Shown here: piece after piece, positions 1 to 9,342 of the stretch | Layout: the number at the start of each line of letters is the position of its first letter | Numbering within the stretch: position 1 is the first letter of the stretch | Source: Argyresthia goedartella | Lineage: Eukaryota; Arthropoda; Insecta; Lepidoptera; Argyresthiidae | Length of the DNA: 64,000 nt | Direction: 5' to 3' | Assembly: GCA_949825045.1 (NCBI GenBank) | Contig: OX463807.1 | Span: 33,872,749 to 33,936,748, forward strand | Made by a program: the position numbers and the translations under genes | The notes under the pieces: model-generated | Seen by the model: the letters and a program-made list of their open reading frames with translations, nothing else | Databases searched by the model: none | Told to the model about the DNA's origin: nothing

Positions 1-554
1 TATTGTATCTTATAAAAAGGCCAACATATGTACGAATATTTATTCCAACGCTACCTTTATCTTTTTTTTTGTACAGACACACCGCTACTGGATAAAAATT
101 AATTATTGCACCGCCATCACGGCAATGAAGATAATAAATGAGCCAAGTGAGCGCCGGAAAGATATTTATTGGTTGCTATCATTGAAGATGGATCGTATTG
201 ATCGGCTTTGATTGATGTGGCTGCAAGATAGTGCTACGGTAAAGTTTAAATGATTCTGATGGAAATTGTTTGAGGACCGCTATTTAAAATATACCTAGAG
301 CAGTACTTCTGAGACCCAGCGGAATTAAATCGTGATCAATCTTTGAAGTTGTTAGCGTAGTCCTGCCCTCAGCAAGGGCTCTATATGAAAGTTGTAACGA
401 TGTTATAGAATTACCTGTAGGCAACCGGATTCCTGCAGGCTAATCAGCGACTTCGGTGGCTCAGACTTGATTTAGGTTTTATTTTTCTTCATGATGTGTT
501 TGACTTGTAAAAGTGCATTATTTTTGCCTACTGGCAATAAATAGTTTGAGTATT
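1..554. other. intergenic, no feature seen
   Basis: AT-rich sequence in which I see no coding frame with recognisable motifs, no terminal repeats and no tandem repeat. Confidence 0.5.
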
Positions 555-745
555 TTAGAGCAGCGGTTCAGGTTCTAACGCACAAGGTAGGTCTTGGGCT
601 CAAATTCCGGTAAAAATGGTAATCCCCGAGTCTTTTAATTACTTCGCCGTTTCTTAGTTCCCACGACACAGGGTATCCTGGTATGAGGCCAGAAGCAATA
701 TGCCGGCATATACATGTTCATGTTTATATCAATCCGATTAGCCGT
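555..745 (+). repeat. degenerate tRNA-derived SINE (family S2)
   Basis: A tRNA-like head is followed by a body that matches the better-preserved copies at 17511, 41385 and 61018: 'CCCACGACACAGGGTATCCTGG' is recognisable within 660-682, and a reduced B box lies near 600. It has drifted too far to be a working promoter. Confidence 0.55.
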
Positions 746-2229
746 TAGATGTGGAATTTATATTGTACCCATGTAAAGCGTGCCCTACACAGTGTCAATG
801 ACCAGTAGCCGTATTACGACTTCACAATCTCGATTGAAAGTCAATCATTATTTCTCTCTAATTTATTTCTCGATCTTATCTGACAGCTGCCTGAGACAAT
901 CAGTTTGATGGACAGGTATGATCGAAAAGGTCTTCTCACTCAACTAACAAGAATACGGTAGCAACAATTGTAGTACATTCACACAGTCTTTTCATTACAA
1001 TTTCATAGTTACTCTGAATTCAAAATAGAACGGATCCATATATAAAACATACTGAAGTTAATGATGAATCTGTAAGTTATTCATTATTATTTTTATTAAC
1101 GAAGTAATTATTCTTTTACACTCTCCATTTACCTATCCGTTTTTGTATGATGTATACTTTAATACTACAGTAATATTGAACAATTTTGCATGGTTACAGT
1201 TTTACTAATAAAATAGTCATATTTTAGCGTTGTAATATAACATTGAAACAGTCAATAAAGTTTGTATCGAGCATGCCCTCCAGTTTGACTAATAAACGGT
1301 GTATAAGGGTCCTGTAACTAAATGACTGTTTTATTTTGCGTGCTAACACAGTACAAAGGCACATTCCAACACGTTTTGTCCGCATAATAGTAACCAAACC
1401 TTAAAGAAAATTTAACTGTGTGGTAATTGTTATGCATATTTTGGTGCTAAAATTGAAACACTTATTAAGAAAAATGCTGTTTCTAGTTATTTTAAAAACA
1501 CGAAGCTACGCAATTTAATGATCTAAATTAATTTTAAATTGCTTACAAAGCTGAAAACTAGTTTACGATCGTACTTTATTTTAACAGCTTCGCTTTATTG
1601 TTTTGTCATTTTTGTATGTTTTCTTCTTCTTTTAGGTGACCAGTTTTCTAATACGAAGACTTGCACGCCCACCAAGTAATGCAAACTCAAAATAACTTAT
1701 ACAAATCAAATTATCAAACGTCAAAATCATGTGTTTGTCGAGTGGACCGCCATTTTGCTCTTATATCGTTACTATTCACTCATTAAACTAGGCCAATAGG
1801 CTGTATAAGCATTGTATAAATCTTCATACAAATTATGTACTTAATAAAATAATTGTATACACGTGGTTGGACTATTTTGTGTTTATTAGTAAGGTTTTGT
1901 TATTACAACAACTTATAATATATTTTTGTTGATAAAGACTGTTAATGATTAATAGAATGTCTAGCTTGAAGTGATATATGTTCTCCGTTAGTATCATTTG
2001 ATGAACCGATTAAATAGGGCAATAAATAAGGATAGCAAAAATAATAAAAGAAATGGTAGGTACTTAGAACACACGCAATCAGTTCAACTCATATACAGTT
2101 ACACTGTATATAAAAGACATTGAGTCGAACTTTATAATTTATTGCCGAATATCTAAATTGATTGCACAATCTGCGCACGTAAATTATACAATCTTGACTG
2201 TGAAAGTTATTGCCGCCTTCCGGTTAGCG
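746..2229. other. intergenic, no feature seen
   Basis: Long AT-rich stretch with frequent stops in all frames. I find no terminal inverted repeats, RNA gene or protein motif. Confidence 0.5.
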
Positions 2230-2278
2230 ATTGATTGATTGATTGACCGAATGAATGAATGAAAAGTTGATTGATTGG
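2230..2278. repeat. tetranucleotide microsatellite (GATT/GAAT)n
   Basis: Four GATT units, then four GAAT units, then two more GATT units, separated by a few bases. The block looks like a simple repeat in which one arm mutated from GATT to GAAT and then expanded. Confidence 0.85.
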
Positions 2279-3064
2279 TCTGTTTGCGTGTGCATGTGGG
2301 TCACTTCGCCGGGGCGCAGCTGTGAGTTTCATTTGACAGCACTGTAAATAGATAGACTGGAGACGTGATAATATTTCACTGATTCTAGACTACACCGACA
2401 CACATAATTGACCGAGCATGCGATGCGTCTCCGTTATAGTTTGGGCAAAAATCCTTGCGTATGTCTGTATGTATTTTTGTCCGAAATGTCTGTCTCCTCC
2501 TCTGCAAGTCGCATTTCACAACCGACCCTCGTGAAATTTTGTGTTCAGGTTCGATAAAGTATGTTTTTTGTCGATGAAGGTTTTGGAATTTTTTCAAAAT
2601 GTCGTGGTTACAACGTTATTGGTGCGGTTCATACTCCATATATTTAACCACGTAATTCCACTTATGATCCCAAAAACTTGAAAGGGTGGGGTGTGTTGGG
2701 GAGTAAAAATATAAAAAAAACGATATGCGAGGTCTATAGCTCACAGAGCCATAGTATATTTATGATCAATATTATACCTCGCGTATCACGCAAGAGACCC
2801 GTGACAAGAGCAATGTATACGGATTACATTTTCAGACTGCAGTAATACCTCAATATTAGTGAAATAAGTTTTTTTTAAATTACCTATTAGTTATGTTGGA
2901 GCCCCAACATAAAGGCCGACTGACTTAAATCTGAAAAGAAAGAACGATTTTGGGAAGTGATTTAATGTACCTGCTTAGGGTTTGGCTGGGTTCAAAATGG
3001 AGAAAAGCAACCAGAAAATGAGGTTCCTTTCATGGACGAGATAGGCATATTGCACGATTGCACA

Positions 3065-3330
3065 TTTGACGACCCGAATGTCTGAGTCGGCAGTTACCCT
3101 GCCTACGAAGACAAGGGTCTCAGGTTCGAGTCCCGGTGGGGGGCAAATATTTGTTTGATGAGAACAGATTTTTTTACCTTTTATTCATGGTTGTTTATCT
3201 GTCTAAGTATAATATTTATCTCTAGAAGTATGTATATCGTTGTCTAGTACCCAATATACAGGGAATTCTTATTTTGGGGCTAGAATAATGTGTGTAAATA
3301 GTGTCCAAGGTATAAATAAAATAAAAACTT
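3065..3330 (+). repeat. tRNA-derived SINE (family S3)
   Basis: The head carries a good B box, 'GGTTCGAGTCCC', at about 3123-3134, preceded by an A-box-like region near 3075. The body, from 'GGGGGCAAATATTTGTTTGATGAG' (3138-3161) to 'GTGTCCAAGGTATAA', pairs with the reverse copy at 31363-31612. Arrangement and length are those of a tRNA-derived SINE. The small open frame inside the body is not coding. Confidence 0.75.
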
Positions 3331-3788
3331 ATGTATACACAATACGCATGGTGGAAACTAGAGATTTGGCCAAAAGCTCAAAAGAACTTTCAATTGAAAT
3401 TCAAAACGACAAGAAACCGCAACCAGCTGACGTCACCTTGACGATTGGCAAACCCGTATCGCCATCAATAAAAGTTTAAAAAGTGACAAGATTTATATCT
3501 TATTCAATTTAAAACTTGCCATGAGAGACTTGAGACCCCGTTACCGCGTCTGTTGTAAAAGGTTCTTTATTGAGCTGAATGTTGACAACTGACGAATGAC
3601 AGGACATATACATTGTGCCTTTGCCTTGGCATTCTCAGCCTTACCGCCTTGCACTTTGCACATAATAGGTCAGATGAAATGCCTGTCTATTCTGTAATAT
3701 CATACAACAAACTCCTTATTAAAATCCAATACAAACTAACGACACAAAAATACTTCAGCTACACTATTTCAGAAACTTGGTGATGTTT
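3331..3788. other. intergenic, no feature seen
   Basis: Unique-looking AT-rich sequence between two SINE-related segments; no motif or repeat noted. Confidence 0.45.
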
Positions 3789-3825
3789 ATAATAATAATA
3801 ATAATAATAATAATAATTATAATAA
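3789..3825. repeat. (AAT)n microsatellite
   Basis: About ten uninterrupted AAT/ATA trinucleotides. Confidence 0.9.
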
Positions 3826-3959
3826 ATATTAGAGGACAATCTTACAAAATCGAACTATAGACCCGTAGTAAACTCAATAAGGATTGATTGTGTTATATTA
3901 TGTTACGAAATATTCGACGATATATTTCGTAGAGATAAATACTTATGTTAATACATAGA

Positions 3960-4086
3960 AAAAATCCAAGACTAAGAAATAAATATGTAAGCTCATCACA
4001 CAAATGATTGCCCCTAACGGGATTCGAACCCAGGACCATCAGCTTCGAAGGCAGGGTCACAACCCGCTAGGCTATACCGGTCGTCA
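3960..4086 (-). repeat. SINE head, family S3-like, reverse orientation
   Basis: Read on the minus strand, this begins with a tRNA-like module containing A-box and B-box sequences (plus-strand 'GGGATTCGAACCC' at about 4019-4031). The neighbouring 'CTCATCACACAAATGATTGCCCC' (positions 3993-4015) matches the S3 copy at 31363-31612. Truncated. Confidence 0.65.
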
Positions 4087-4644
4087 CATTTTCATTTATA
4101 TGAATAGTGTTACTGCTTTTTTAAGAATATAGAAAATTCATTAAAATGAAGACAAAAATTCAGAAAGCAGATCAACTCACGGATCTGAGCGGCAGCTATA
4201 TGAATGTTTCCTCCGATGTGTTTTTAATAGACAAATTAATTATGAGATGGGACGCCCGTTGAAAGACATGCGTTTCATCAATCCTAGAGCCCAAGACTCT
4301 CAAGAAATGCAAATAGCAATAGTGTATCAATCGCTCCTAAGGGCGCAGAACGCGGCTTCACTATTGCCATCATGTTTTAATATCAGCCTGGGACCATTTA
4401 TTGTGACTATTTCACCTAAAACATTTTACAGAAACATTGCAATTTCTCCACTTACAAAAACGTTGTTGCCCAACCTAACACCCGCGTGTCAGTTGGCTTC
4501 TAACAAAACACGTAACAAATGCGGCAGCTGTCCGCAACTTGCGAGGAAACTGCTTTTTGCTCCCGCTCCTGAGACAGCTAGGGTCTAGATCCTGCTAGCT
4601 AAATTACGGCTCAGTGGCAATGGCGCGACATCGACGATCAACTT
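4087..4644. other. intergenic; one unsupported open frame
   Basis: Holds an open frame of 113 codons (4247-4588, plus) without any recognised domain and with no repeat partner in the window. I see no support for it being a gene. Confidence 0.4.
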
Positions 4645-4998
4645 ATATCTGTCAGCGTAAGATAGTCAAAAACATTAGTTGATCAATTATCGACAGAAGT
4701 AAACCAGACTGATAGGGCTTAGAATTTACGTTTATTTTATTCTTACGTGTCAGCCTAATACGAAGACAATTCGGTGCGCTCGTCCCCTCTAGTCTTCACC
4801 TAAGCTACTGCAGTGTTTTCCTTCGGTATTTCGTTTGCAATTCAAGTTTACCATAAGGTTTTAACCGTTAGTTTATCAACTATCGTGTCTTATAGTAAGC
4901 AGTACGCTACAGTTTACTATCTGTCGATAGTTGACGAACTAGCGAAAAAAAACGTTAGTTTATCAACTAACGGTTTTGACTATCTTACGGTGACATAT
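4645..4998 (-). mobile_element. TIR element family B, copy B1 (MITE-like)
   Basis: The ends are inverted copies of one another: 'ATATCTGTCAGCGTAAGATA' on the left and 'TATCTTACGGTGACATAT' on the right, running inward into the palindrome 'CGTTAGTTTATCAACTAACG'. The same architecture recurs at 29005, 42625 and 50878. This copy lies in the opposite orientation and keeps the internal core it shares with families A and C, including a 'GAAGAC...GTCTTC' stem at about 4759-4794. There is no coding potential. AT/TA-rich ends suggest Tc1/mariner-type mobilisation, but I could not fix a target duplication. Confidence 0.75.
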
Positions 4999-5037
4999 CT
5001 ATTTATTTGGCGTTGGATAATTATTTTTAGGTGTGTT

Positions 5038-5150
5038 CTCTTATCGGAAAACTCAGTATTGAATAATTGGCTAAATGTGGGCACAAATGTGCCTCTGCCA
5101 AACCGTATGGGCGGCGTGACGCTTTTGTTTGTTTTTATTTGTTTGTTCTC
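5038..5150 (+). repeat. dispersed repeat G, copy 1
   Basis: Shares the order 'GAATAATTGGCTAAATGTGG', 'GTGCCTCTGCC' and 'GCGTGACGCT' with segments near 44950, 48935, 53800 and 59848. No ends could be defined. Confidence 0.6.
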
Positions 5151-5528
5151 ATGACGGCTGACAGTCAGCGCCGACTGACATTTCTCCTATAGTAAATAAA
5201 TTTGACACGCCGCAAACGAGCAATGTGTAAAATTAATATGGAATCGAAATAGTTGCCGCTGTCCTGACTGTTACATAGTCGTAATGATAATAAATAAAGC
5301 CTTAGGGTGCAAAGGGTAAAGGTGCAAAGAACAATTGTGCAAAGCCCGTTTTTTGGAAAAAAAAATATGCTAGCTCAAAGTTTCGAATGGTCGATTTTGC
5401 GGATGACGTAGACGCGAAGAAAGTTTATGCTAAAAAAAAATTGACAGCTTGATAGTTTCGAATGCTTGGGTAAAAATAAATATGTAACTGGTTGTTTTTG
5501 TTGGGTATTTGACCGGGTAATAAAAAAT

Positions 5529-5606
5529 GGGAAATATCAAACTGCACATCAATAATATTGATTTGCACAGCAAATATACTGATTTTCACAGCAATTATCA
5601 GGGCAA
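5529..5606 (+). mobile_element. MITE family A, copy A1, left half
   Basis: Starts with the family terminus 'GGGAAATATCAAACTGCACA' and runs to the shared core 'CAGGGCAA', where it is cut by the copia insertion. The second half resumes at 9177. The terminal part matches, as an inverted repeat, the right ends of the other A copies. Confidence 0.85.
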
Positions 5607-5828
5607 TATTGGTATTATGGGGCTATGATTCGGATAAATAGCAAACACCGTATAAAGTTTATTTGAGATTTTATTTTTATATATATGTCACTTGAAAGCA
5701 ATATCGACCGACTCCTAGCACTGACAGTACGATAAAAAGAAACATAAAAAGATGGCCTTACTTTTGCATATTTAAATCGATTAATAAGTAATCAATTGAT
5801 TTTTGCAAATGAAATAATAAATTCAACA
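5607..5828 (-). repeat. 3' LTR of the copia-like element
   Basis: On the coding (minus) strand it begins TGTTGAATTT and ends CCAATA, the TG...A-type ends usual for insect copia. It matches the other LTR except at three positions. Confidence 0.93.
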
Positions 5829-5837
5829 CGCCCGCTC
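5829..5837 (-). promoter_or_regulatory. polypurine tract
   Basis: Minus-strand GAGCGGGCG abuts the 3' LTR exactly, the position where plus-strand DNA synthesis is primed in LTR retrotransposons. It has one pyrimidine interruption. Confidence 0.7.
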
Positions 5838-6089
5838 AAAAATTAATTTTCATTATGCATTTAAAAAAGCTAATTTAACTAAACGGACCAAGTATAACTT
5901 TCAAGTGTTCACTGGGAAAAATACAATATGATGATCCAACATTCGTTGCTCAGGATTAGGGAAAACCCAGAAAAACCTAATCAAATCATTTCATTCACTT
6001 CATGAAATGAATTTATAGAACTCATTATTTACATTATATACAACAACAAAAAAATGAAATTCTAAGTTCATCAACACAAATACAGAAAA

Positions 6090-7319
6090 CTATTCTACAC
6101 TCATCTGGCTTCTCATTCCTTGAAAAGTGATGGCAGGCAACGGCTTTGTCAAAGCATCCGCCAGCTGCTGACCTGAGGGTATGTAATTGAGTTTTATTAC
6201 GTTTTTCTCAATTTGCTCTCTTGAGAAATGATATTTAATATCAATATGTTTAGATCGCTTATGGTTTGATGGGTTATTGGCAATACTAATGCACCCATTG
6301 TTGTCCTCATAGATCAGAATAGGCTGATCTATAACCATATTGATACTAATCGCAAGAGATTTAAGCCACAACGCCTCCCTCACAGCTTCAAACAATGCCA
6401 TATATTCAGCCTCAGTAGATGAAGCTGCGACAGACATTTGTTTCTTTGTACTCCAAGTAATTGTACAATAATCAAAAATTCTGAATAAATATCCAGTTGT
6501 ACTTTTTCTGTCTTTTGTATCATTACCACCCCAATCAGAATCCTCATATCCACATAGAATATTTTTGTAGTCCTGACACCTTTGATAACACAGCCTTAAT
6601 TCAATAGTACCTTTTAAGTACCGCAGTACTCTTTTGAGACACTGCCATAGCTCTATGTTATTTTTATTTACATACCTACTTACATCTTTCATATTAAATT
6701 TACTCAGAACAAGTTTTATGTATGCACTTTGATCTAATGTTATTTTATCATCGTACCTGGTAACTTTTATACCTAGAAAGAACTTTATATCATTCAAGTT
6801 TTTCATTTCAAACTTGCTCATTAAATATATTTTAAAGTTTTTCATTGTTTCAATGTCACCGCAAACTATGGCCAAATCATCTACATAAAGAACCACATAA
6901 ATGTTTTTATGAACATCACCTTTATCTAGTACATAAATGCACCTGTCCACTGCTGAATTTAGAAAACCCTTTTCTTTAAGAGATTTTTCAAATACCTCGA
7001 ACCAACACCTAGCAGCTTGCTTCAGTCCATAAAGGGACTTGTTCAATTTACAGACATGATTGTCCTTGCCAATTACTCCGTCAGGAATTTTCATATAGAT
7101 TTCCTCTTTTAACTCACCGTTGAGGAATGCTGTTTTAACATCCATATGGTGGACTGACAAATTGAATTGGTTAGCAAAGGCTATCAATAGTCTGAAACTG
7201 GCTATCCTAGCTACTGGCGCGAATGTTTCATTGTAGTCCGTTAGATATTCTTGGCTGAAACCTAGGGGTTTCAGCCAAGGGGCGAGCCTTATACCGTAAA
7301 GGCTTACCGAATTCATCAT
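6090..7319 (-). pseudogene. pol: copia pol fragment: reverse transcriptase palm to RNase H
   Basis: Open frame of 409 codons carrying the copia RT motifs 'HHMDVKTAFLNGEL' (about residues 57-70), 'SLYGLKQAARCW' and the catalytic 'LYVDDLAIV' (about 144-152), then RNase H with 'DSDWGGNDTKDRKSTTGY', 'EAEYMALFEA' and 'YEDNNGCISI'. The true reading frame starts at about residue 20 ('GFSQEYLTDYNETFAP'); the first residues are out-of-frame read-through of a rearranged spot at 7250-7280. Between 'SKFNMKDV' and 'SRYVNKNN' a block of some tens of residues that copia proteins normally have is missing, so the RT connection region is deleted. The frame ends with the normal C-terminal region of the polyprotein. 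Not functional as it stands. Confidence 0.9.
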
Positions 7320-7617
7320 GTTTTATTGTAAAAATCCATTTACAGTCTACGATATTTTTGTTTTCAGGCCTTGGTACAAGAGTCCATGTGTTATTTATAG
7401 AGAGAGAATTTAATTCATCCCTAACTGCGTCTTCCCATTGAACTCTGTCGTCTCGTATTTTGATTTCGTCGTAAGATTTAGGTAATGTACATAAAGTGGA
7501 ATAAGCGCACATCAGATAGTCATCATCATATTCTGTATAAGATTTAGGTGGCTGACCTTTGAGCCTATCACTCCTTCTCAGTTCAGTGTCAACATTAATA
7601 TTTTCTGTGTCCTGCAT
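7228..7617 (-). pseudogene. pol: copia pol fragment: region just before and into RT
   Basis: Encodes the usual copia lead-in to RT ('LRRSDRLKGQPPKSY', then 'WEDAVRDELNSLSINNTW', 'VDCKWIFTIKHDEFG', 'YKAR') and then loses frame at the inverted repeat centred on 7265. The RT proper continues in the 6090-7319 frame. Upstream, the spacer that should join it to integrase is missing: only about 60 bp separate the two open frames. Confidence 0.88.
7250..7280. repeat. 13-bp perfect inverted repeat inside copia pol
   Basis: 'CTTGGCTGAAACC' and its exact complement flank TAGG. It sits precisely at the frame break between the two RT fragments. One arm is normal RT code (minus strand, 'GGTTTCAGCCAAG' = GFSQ); the other replaces the preceding residues, as expected from template switching during reverse transcription. 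Confidence 0.85.
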
Positions 7618-7679
7618 CCGGTAAGAGCTATTCTCATTATTTACACCAACCGTTAGATCAGATTTTTATCAGAATCAGA

Positions 7680-8258
7680 TCAGAACTGTTTATCTAGTTG
7701 TGCACCGTTTATCATTGAACGAGCTTTTTCGGTTATAGTTCGTACCATTCGTTCAGAAACACCATTCAACTGCGGAGTTCGCGGAACTGTCAAATGATAA
7801 GTGATTCCCTTCTCAACACAATAGCTTTTCATTTCGGTAGATAAATACTCTCCACCATTATCGCAATACAAATTAACTAATTTGGTGTTAAATTTTGCTT
7901 CACTTTTTGAAACAAAATCTTTGAATGCCGCGAATACATCGGATTTGTAAGTTAGCAGGTAAGTAACACAGTAATGAGTGTACTGGTCAACAATAAACAC
8001 GAAATAGTTTTTGTTGTCAACTGTTGTAGGAGTGATGGGTCCACAGACGTCAGAATGAACTACGTATAATGGTCGCTTAATATGACTTTTATCTTTGGCA
8101 TGGTTAAATGGCAATCGACTCTGTCTCCCACTTATACACGCTTCGCATAAATAATCGTTTGGCATTACTGGAATAATTTGCTCTGTGTACTCAACCATTT
8201 TATTATTCTTTAGCTCTAAGAATTTCGTCTTGCTAATATGTCCTAAGCTTTGCTGCAT
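7680..8258 (-). pseudogene. pol: copia integrase fragment
   Basis: 192 codons. It starts in the HHCC zinc region ('LGHIS...', then 'CEACISGRQSRLPF' at about 38-51) and runs through the catalytic core, with the acidic residues in 'VHSDVCGPI', 'YCDNGGEY' and 'SERMVRTITEKAR' (the D, D and E of a DDE integrase). It stops at 'AQLDKQF', well before the C-terminal part a copia integrase needs, at the deletion before the RT lead-in. Its first His lies in another frame (8243-8425), so the zinc finger is split by a frameshift near 8250. Confidence 0.9.
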
Positions 8259-8425
8259 GCTTGGTAATTCGGGTGAGTCATGTTAACAGACGCTACAAAA
8301 TCTACAGCAATTAAATTATTGGTTGACCTACCTGTCATTATTACTGTACCGTCTTTTATGATTTTGGCTCCATTTTTGTCGAAAATTATTGTCAGTCCCG
8401 CCCTTTGCATCTTTGATACTGACAA
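8243..8425 (-). pseudogene. pol: copia pol fragment: protease-integrase linker
   Basis: 60 codons ('GLTIIFDKNGAKIIKDGTVI...', within a copia-type linker) that fill the usual position between protease and the integrase zinc finger. It stops at 8243, where the integrase frame takes over one frame away. I assign it by position and pattern; similarity to copia linkers is judged by eye. Confidence 0.7.
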
Positions 8426-8473
8426 TTAGTTGTATGGGACCTCACTGCGGAACAGTACGTCCTCCAAGACTCC

Positions 8474-8876
8474 TTAAACGCCCGTATCACTGGTAACACG
8501 CGGGGTTCCCTTTTTGGTAGCTGAAATAAATGCACCATCCTTAGCTACTGAAATTTTAAGTGGGGTTAGCAGATTCGTATAGTCAAGGAAAAGATCATCC
8601 CTGTTCGTTATGTGATCCGATGCTCCAGAATCCAACAAAAAGATTATTTTGTCCTCTTCATCCTTTTCTTGATATTGTCCCGTCATAAATGCAAATCCGT
8701 CATAATTTGTCGATGTAGATGGTTGCCTAGTATCAATGGCCTGAACTGTTCTTGTCCTGTCCATGGTTTTAGGCTGGTTCATCATTATTTTATGCGCGCG
8801 AATTAGAAACTTCCAAACGCTGTATTTTTTCACCATTGAAAGGTTTTATGTTACTTTTCATTTTTACACCATCCAT
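8474..8876 (-). pseudogene. gag-pro: copia gag N-terminus fused to protease, frameshifted
   Basis: The copia-type start lies at the ATG at 8876 ('MDGVKMKSNIKPFNGE'). An extra A in the A-run at about 8825-8830 throws it out of frame, and the open frame resumes as 'KYSVWKFLIRA'. Directly after this the sequence jumps to the part normally found behind the gag zinc knuckle, ending in the retropepsin motif 'LLDSGASDHITN' (about residues 71-82 of the 120-codon frame). The whole middle of gag, including the CCHC knuckle, is therefore deleted, roughly 1 kb relative to a standard element. Translation stops at 8474 before the linker. Confidence 0.85.
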
Positions 8877-8940
8877 TTTTTATTACGGTATTTCAAACTT
8901 CCAAGTTTTTAATTTAGTCCCAATGTTTTCTTTGCGTATA

Positions 8941-8954
8941 CTGGGCCCATAACC
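8941..8954 (-). promoter_or_regulatory. primer-binding site, initiator-Met tRNA type
   Basis: Minus-strand GGTTATGGGCCCAG directly follows the 5' LTR. It is complementary to the anticodon arm of initiator tRNA-Met, the internal-fragment primer known for Drosophila copia, rather than to a tRNA 3' end. Confidence 0.85.
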
Positions 8955-9176
8955 TATTGGTATTATGGGGCTATGATTCGGATAAATAGCAAACACCGTT
9001 TATAGTTTAATTGAGATTTTATTTTTATATATATGTCACTTGAAAGCAATATCGACCGACTCCTAGCACTGACAGTACGATAAAAAGAAACATAAAAAGA
9101 TGGCCTTACTTTTGCATATTTAAATCGATTAATAAGTAATCAATTGATTTTTGCAAATGAAATAATAAATTCAACA
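8955..9176 (-). repeat. 5' LTR of the copia-like element
   Basis: 222 bp, in the same orientation as the LTR at 5607-5828 and different from it at three clustered positions. It would contain the promoter; I did not pin down a TATA box. Confidence 0.93.
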
Positions 9177-9342
9177 GGCAAAACACTGCGGTAGCTTAGG
9201 TGTAGGGTAAAGGGGGTGAGCGAAGCGAAGTCCCCTTTATCCTACGTATTAGGTTGAACATGTAAGAACAACAAAAATACTTAAAACATAAAAAGTATTT
9301 TTGCTCATCCTTTTTTGCTGTGAAAATCAGTATTTTTGATGG
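9177..9342 (+). mobile_element. MITE family A, copy A1, right half
   Basis: Resumes the family A core at the duplicated GGCAA: 'CTGCGGTAGCTTAGG', the stem-loop 'GTAGGGTAAAGGGGG' ... 'CCCCTTTATCCTAC' (9201-9245), then 'TTAGGTTGAACATGTAAGAAC' (9249-9269) and the right inverted-repeat end. The outermost bases have degenerated. Confidence 0.85.

Larger units (their letters stand above)
5607..9176 (-). mobile_element. copia-like (Ty1/copia) LTR retrotransposon, defective
   Basis: A complete LTR frame on the minus strand: two 222-bp direct LTRs (5607-5828 and 8955-9176), a 5-bp target duplication GGCAA (5602-5606 and 9177-9181), a tRNA-iMet-type primer site next to the 5' LTR and a purine tract next to the 3' LTR. 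The order protease, integrase, reverse transcriptase, RNase H is diagnostic of Ty1/copia. At 3.57 kb it is shorter than a standard copia element (about 5 kb). Most of gag, the integrase C-terminal region and a block between RT and RNase H are missing, and there are frameshifts. The LTRs differ at only three sites, all near 5652-5663 / 8999-9011, so insertion was recent relative to the damage inside. Confidence 0.95.

Noticed and set aside
4247..4588. 113-codon open frame
   Set aside because: No domain, no start context or neighbouring signal that supports it, no repeat partner; length is compatible with chance.
4813..5154. 113-codon open frame
   Set aside because: It crosses the right half of TIR element B1 and repeat G, so it is a by-product of non-coding repeats.
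8612..8806. Open frame antisense to the copia protease
   Set aside because: Shadow of the gag-protease frame.
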